Assembly (NCBI GenBank): GCA_946626785.1
Contig: CAMOUY010000013.1
Location: forward strand, 1-33,630
Length of the DNA: 33,630 nucleotides
From: UBA9732 sp003456855
GTDB lineage: Bacteria > Spirochaetota > Spirochaetia > Sphaerochaetales > Sphaerochaetaceae
Reading direction: 5' to 3'
In this document: one piece after another, positions 33,502 to 33,630 of the stretch
Layout of the letters: each line of letters opens with the position of its first letter
Position numbering within the stretch: the stretch's first letter is position 1
Made by a program: the position numbers and the translations under genes
The notes under the pieces: generated by a model
Databases searched by the model: none
What the model was told of the DNA's origin: nothing
What the model saw: only the letters and a program-made list of their open reading frames with translations

Positions 33502-33630
33502 ATGATACTGCACGGGAAGTTGGTACTGAAGGACAAGGTCATTGACGGATACCTTGGAATACAGGATGGAAAGATATCCGGAATCTCCAAGGAGCGTCCC
33601 ACTATTGTGAAGGACGAGGTTTTCGTTGAT
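33502..33630 (+). CDS. Amidohydrolase, probable NagA-like, N-terminal fragment cut by window end
   Basis: Forty-three residues are visible from ATG 33502: MILHGKLVLKDKVIDGYLGI, then QDGKISGISKE. This is the usual first beta-sandwich of amidohydrolases such as N-acetylglucosamine-6-phosphate deacetylase. AGAGG stands eight bases upstream. The neighbouring nagB-like remnant makes NagA the best guess, but the catalytic region lies outside the window, so other amidohydrolases remain possible. Confidence 0.6.
   Translation, partial: MILHGKLVLKDKVIDGYLGIQDGKISGISKERPTIVKDEVFVD

Noticed and set aside
33191..33505. 104-residue plus-strand open frame after the Nudix gene
   Set aside because: Only its middle part resembles NagB; the similarity continues in other frames, so it is one slice of a frameshifted remnant, not a gene.

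Overview
The window looks like a chromosome segment of a Gram-negative, host- or rumen-type spirochaete (Treponema/Sphaerochaeta-like). That assignment is inferred from the short signal peptides ending in FA|Q or FA|A, periplasmic-binding-protein sugar transporters, Omp85-type outer-membrane barrels and gene order. There is no rRNA or other marker to confirm it. I see no tRNA, rRNA, CRISPR array or prophage.

Region 1 (1-1267): the 3' end of a sodium:solute symporter, then the C-terminal remnant of an AAA/DUF4143 ATPase. Region 2 (1272-11257): a divergent sugar locus. On the minus strand are a GH59 galactocerebrosidase-like beta-galactosidase, a solute-binding protein and a membrane-anchored AraC regulator. 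On the plus strand are two CUT1 permeases and a beta-glucuronidase (uidA). Neither glycosidase has a signal peptide, so the locus probably imports a glucuronic acid/galactose-containing oligosaccharide and cleaves it in the cytoplasm. A shared 15-bp motif lies about 50 bp upstream of both divergent start codons. Region 3 (11251-14230): two collinear 481-residue Omp85-family barrels; a 16-bp hairpin covers the start of the first.

Region 4 (14239-22414): a complete arginine biosynthesis operon in the order argF-G-H-C-J-B-D. Upstream are a promoter and an ARG-box-like site, and an M20 amidohydrolase is transcribed divergently. Region 5 (23624-24598): a REP-associated tyrosine transposase (RAYT) gene between inverted arrays of short CAAGCAAG/CAAAGCAAAGC units. 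Region 6 (24667-26814): an AGE-family sugar epimerase and a HAD phosphatase.

Region 7 (26819-33630): an AraC regulator faces a transport and catabolic cluster made of a HAD hydrolase, an AfuA/FbpA-type binding protein, an ABC ATPase, a fused double permease and a Nudix hydrolase. It continues with a frameshifted nagB-like remnant and the start of a NagA-like amidohydrolase cut by the window end. A pair of ATTGCAAT palindromes exactly 21 bp apart in the divergent promoter is a good candidate AraC operator. The remnant and the NagA-like gene suggest an amino-sugar or sugar-phosphate substrate, but that is inference.
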